Of a stretch of 24,301 nucleotides of DNA, positions 23,961 to 24,301 are shown piece by piece; the stretch's first letter is position 1, and each line of letters opens with the position of its first letter. The notes under the pieces are model-generated. The model saw only the letters and a program-made list of their open reading frames with translations. It did no database searches and was not told where the DNA came from. The DNA lies in the IMG/VR virus record IMGVR_UViG_3300020467_000049, positions 1 through 24,301 of that record; one strand, given 5' to 3'. The DNA comes from a virus. Made by a program: the position numbers and the translations under genes.

Positions 23961-24301
23961 TTATGCTAAGTAATCCCTATCGACTTCATTAGCTTGCTTA
24001 GATGTACCTGTATTGCTTACATCCATTAACATTGCGTAAACACGTAGTTTACCTGCAGAAAAAGATGCTCCTGAACCTGCCAATAATAAATCAATAGTAT
24101 CGTCAGATGCAGAAACAGTCATTCCTGTAATGGCAACTTGAGGAGCATAAGCTCCATCAGATGCACCATCAATGTCAAAGGCTGTTACAAATTCATCAGT
24201 ATCACCACCTGTAAATCCTAATGCAGCTGTTGCATCTGTGCCTGTATTCATAGTTGCACTTGCGACAACTTCAAAACCTGCAGCAACAACTAGATGACCA
24301 G
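23961..24301 (-). CDS. C-terminal part of a beta-rich virion protein, likely head decoration type (5' end beyond window)
   Basis: The frame is open to the right edge, so the ATG at 24251 is internal: 16 codons upstream read GHLVVAAGFEVVASAT without a stop. The 112 visible residues contain FEVVASATMNTGTDATAALG and a FTGGDTDEFVTAFDID segment, then strand-turn-strand patterns ending ANEVDRDYLA. Beta-sandwich proteins with GDTDEF-like loops occur beside the major capsid gene in marine phages, and the strong terminator just after it fits a highly transcribed head gene. The identity as a decoration or other head protein is inferred. The true start lies outside the window. Confidence 0.6.
   Translation of the reverse strand, partial: GHLVVAAGFEVVASATMNTGTDATAALGFTGGDTDEFVTAFDIDGASDGAYAPQVAITGMTVSASDDTIDLLLAGSGASFSAGKLRVYAMLMDVSNTGTSKQANEVDRDYLA

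Noticed and set aside
1-24301. CRISPR arrays, tRNA genes, insertion sequences or an attachment site
   Set aside because: Nearly every base is in a gene, and I saw no spaced direct repeats, cloverleaf-like segments, transposase or integrase genes.

Overview
This window looks like the late (virion) region of a marine tailed bacteriophage with a short, podovirus-type tail. The DNA is very AT-rich and codons mostly end in A or T. Several proteins resemble families common in phages of open-ocean bacteria: the adaptor and nozzle proteins, a fibre with TATELNILDG and LTNKTLT motifs, and a helix-rich protein with a WAAGAMRTALAALNARGL segment. A SAR11/Pelagibacter-type or other AT-rich marine host is a reasonable guess, but the sequence does not prove it. 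I see no terminase, portal, capsid protease, replication, integration or tRNA genes, so this is only part of a genome.

All 24 genes lie on the minus strand, so they are read from position 24301 down to position 1. They are packed almost without gaps; six junctions are 1-nt TAATG overlaps. The order of transcription is as follows. (1) 24301-23961: the end of a beta-rich head or decoration-type protein, followed by a clear Rho-independent terminator, the only one in the window. (2) 23902-18606: eight small to medium beta-rich structural proteins, including an unusual 397/412-residue pair and a 273-residue repeat protein. (3) 18604-16265: the head-tail adaptor and the nozzle. (4) 16249-8304: the fibre and adhesin block. 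It holds a 419-residue fibre, a 132-residue beta protein, and three paralogous adhesins (536, 536 and 924 residues) that start with MRVIG and carry 7, 7 and 14 propeller-like repeats. An 86-residue gene sits between the first two. (5) 8304-7594: two small proteins with one membrane segment each. (6) 7588-1: a module that looks like ejection (internal virion) proteins: a 722-residue helical repeat protein, a GH24-type lysozyme, an acidic 196-residue protein, a 456-residue helical protein, and a very large protein running off the left edge with no stop in 838 codons.

The proposed picture is that the adaptor and nozzle build the tail, the fibre and propeller adhesins bind the host surface, and the lysozyme and helical proteins open a path through the cell wall for the DNA. 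The most unusual point is the adhesin block. One gene has exactly twice the repeat number of its two relatives, and all three share the same short end modules. No stretch longer than about 60 bases is left without a gene.
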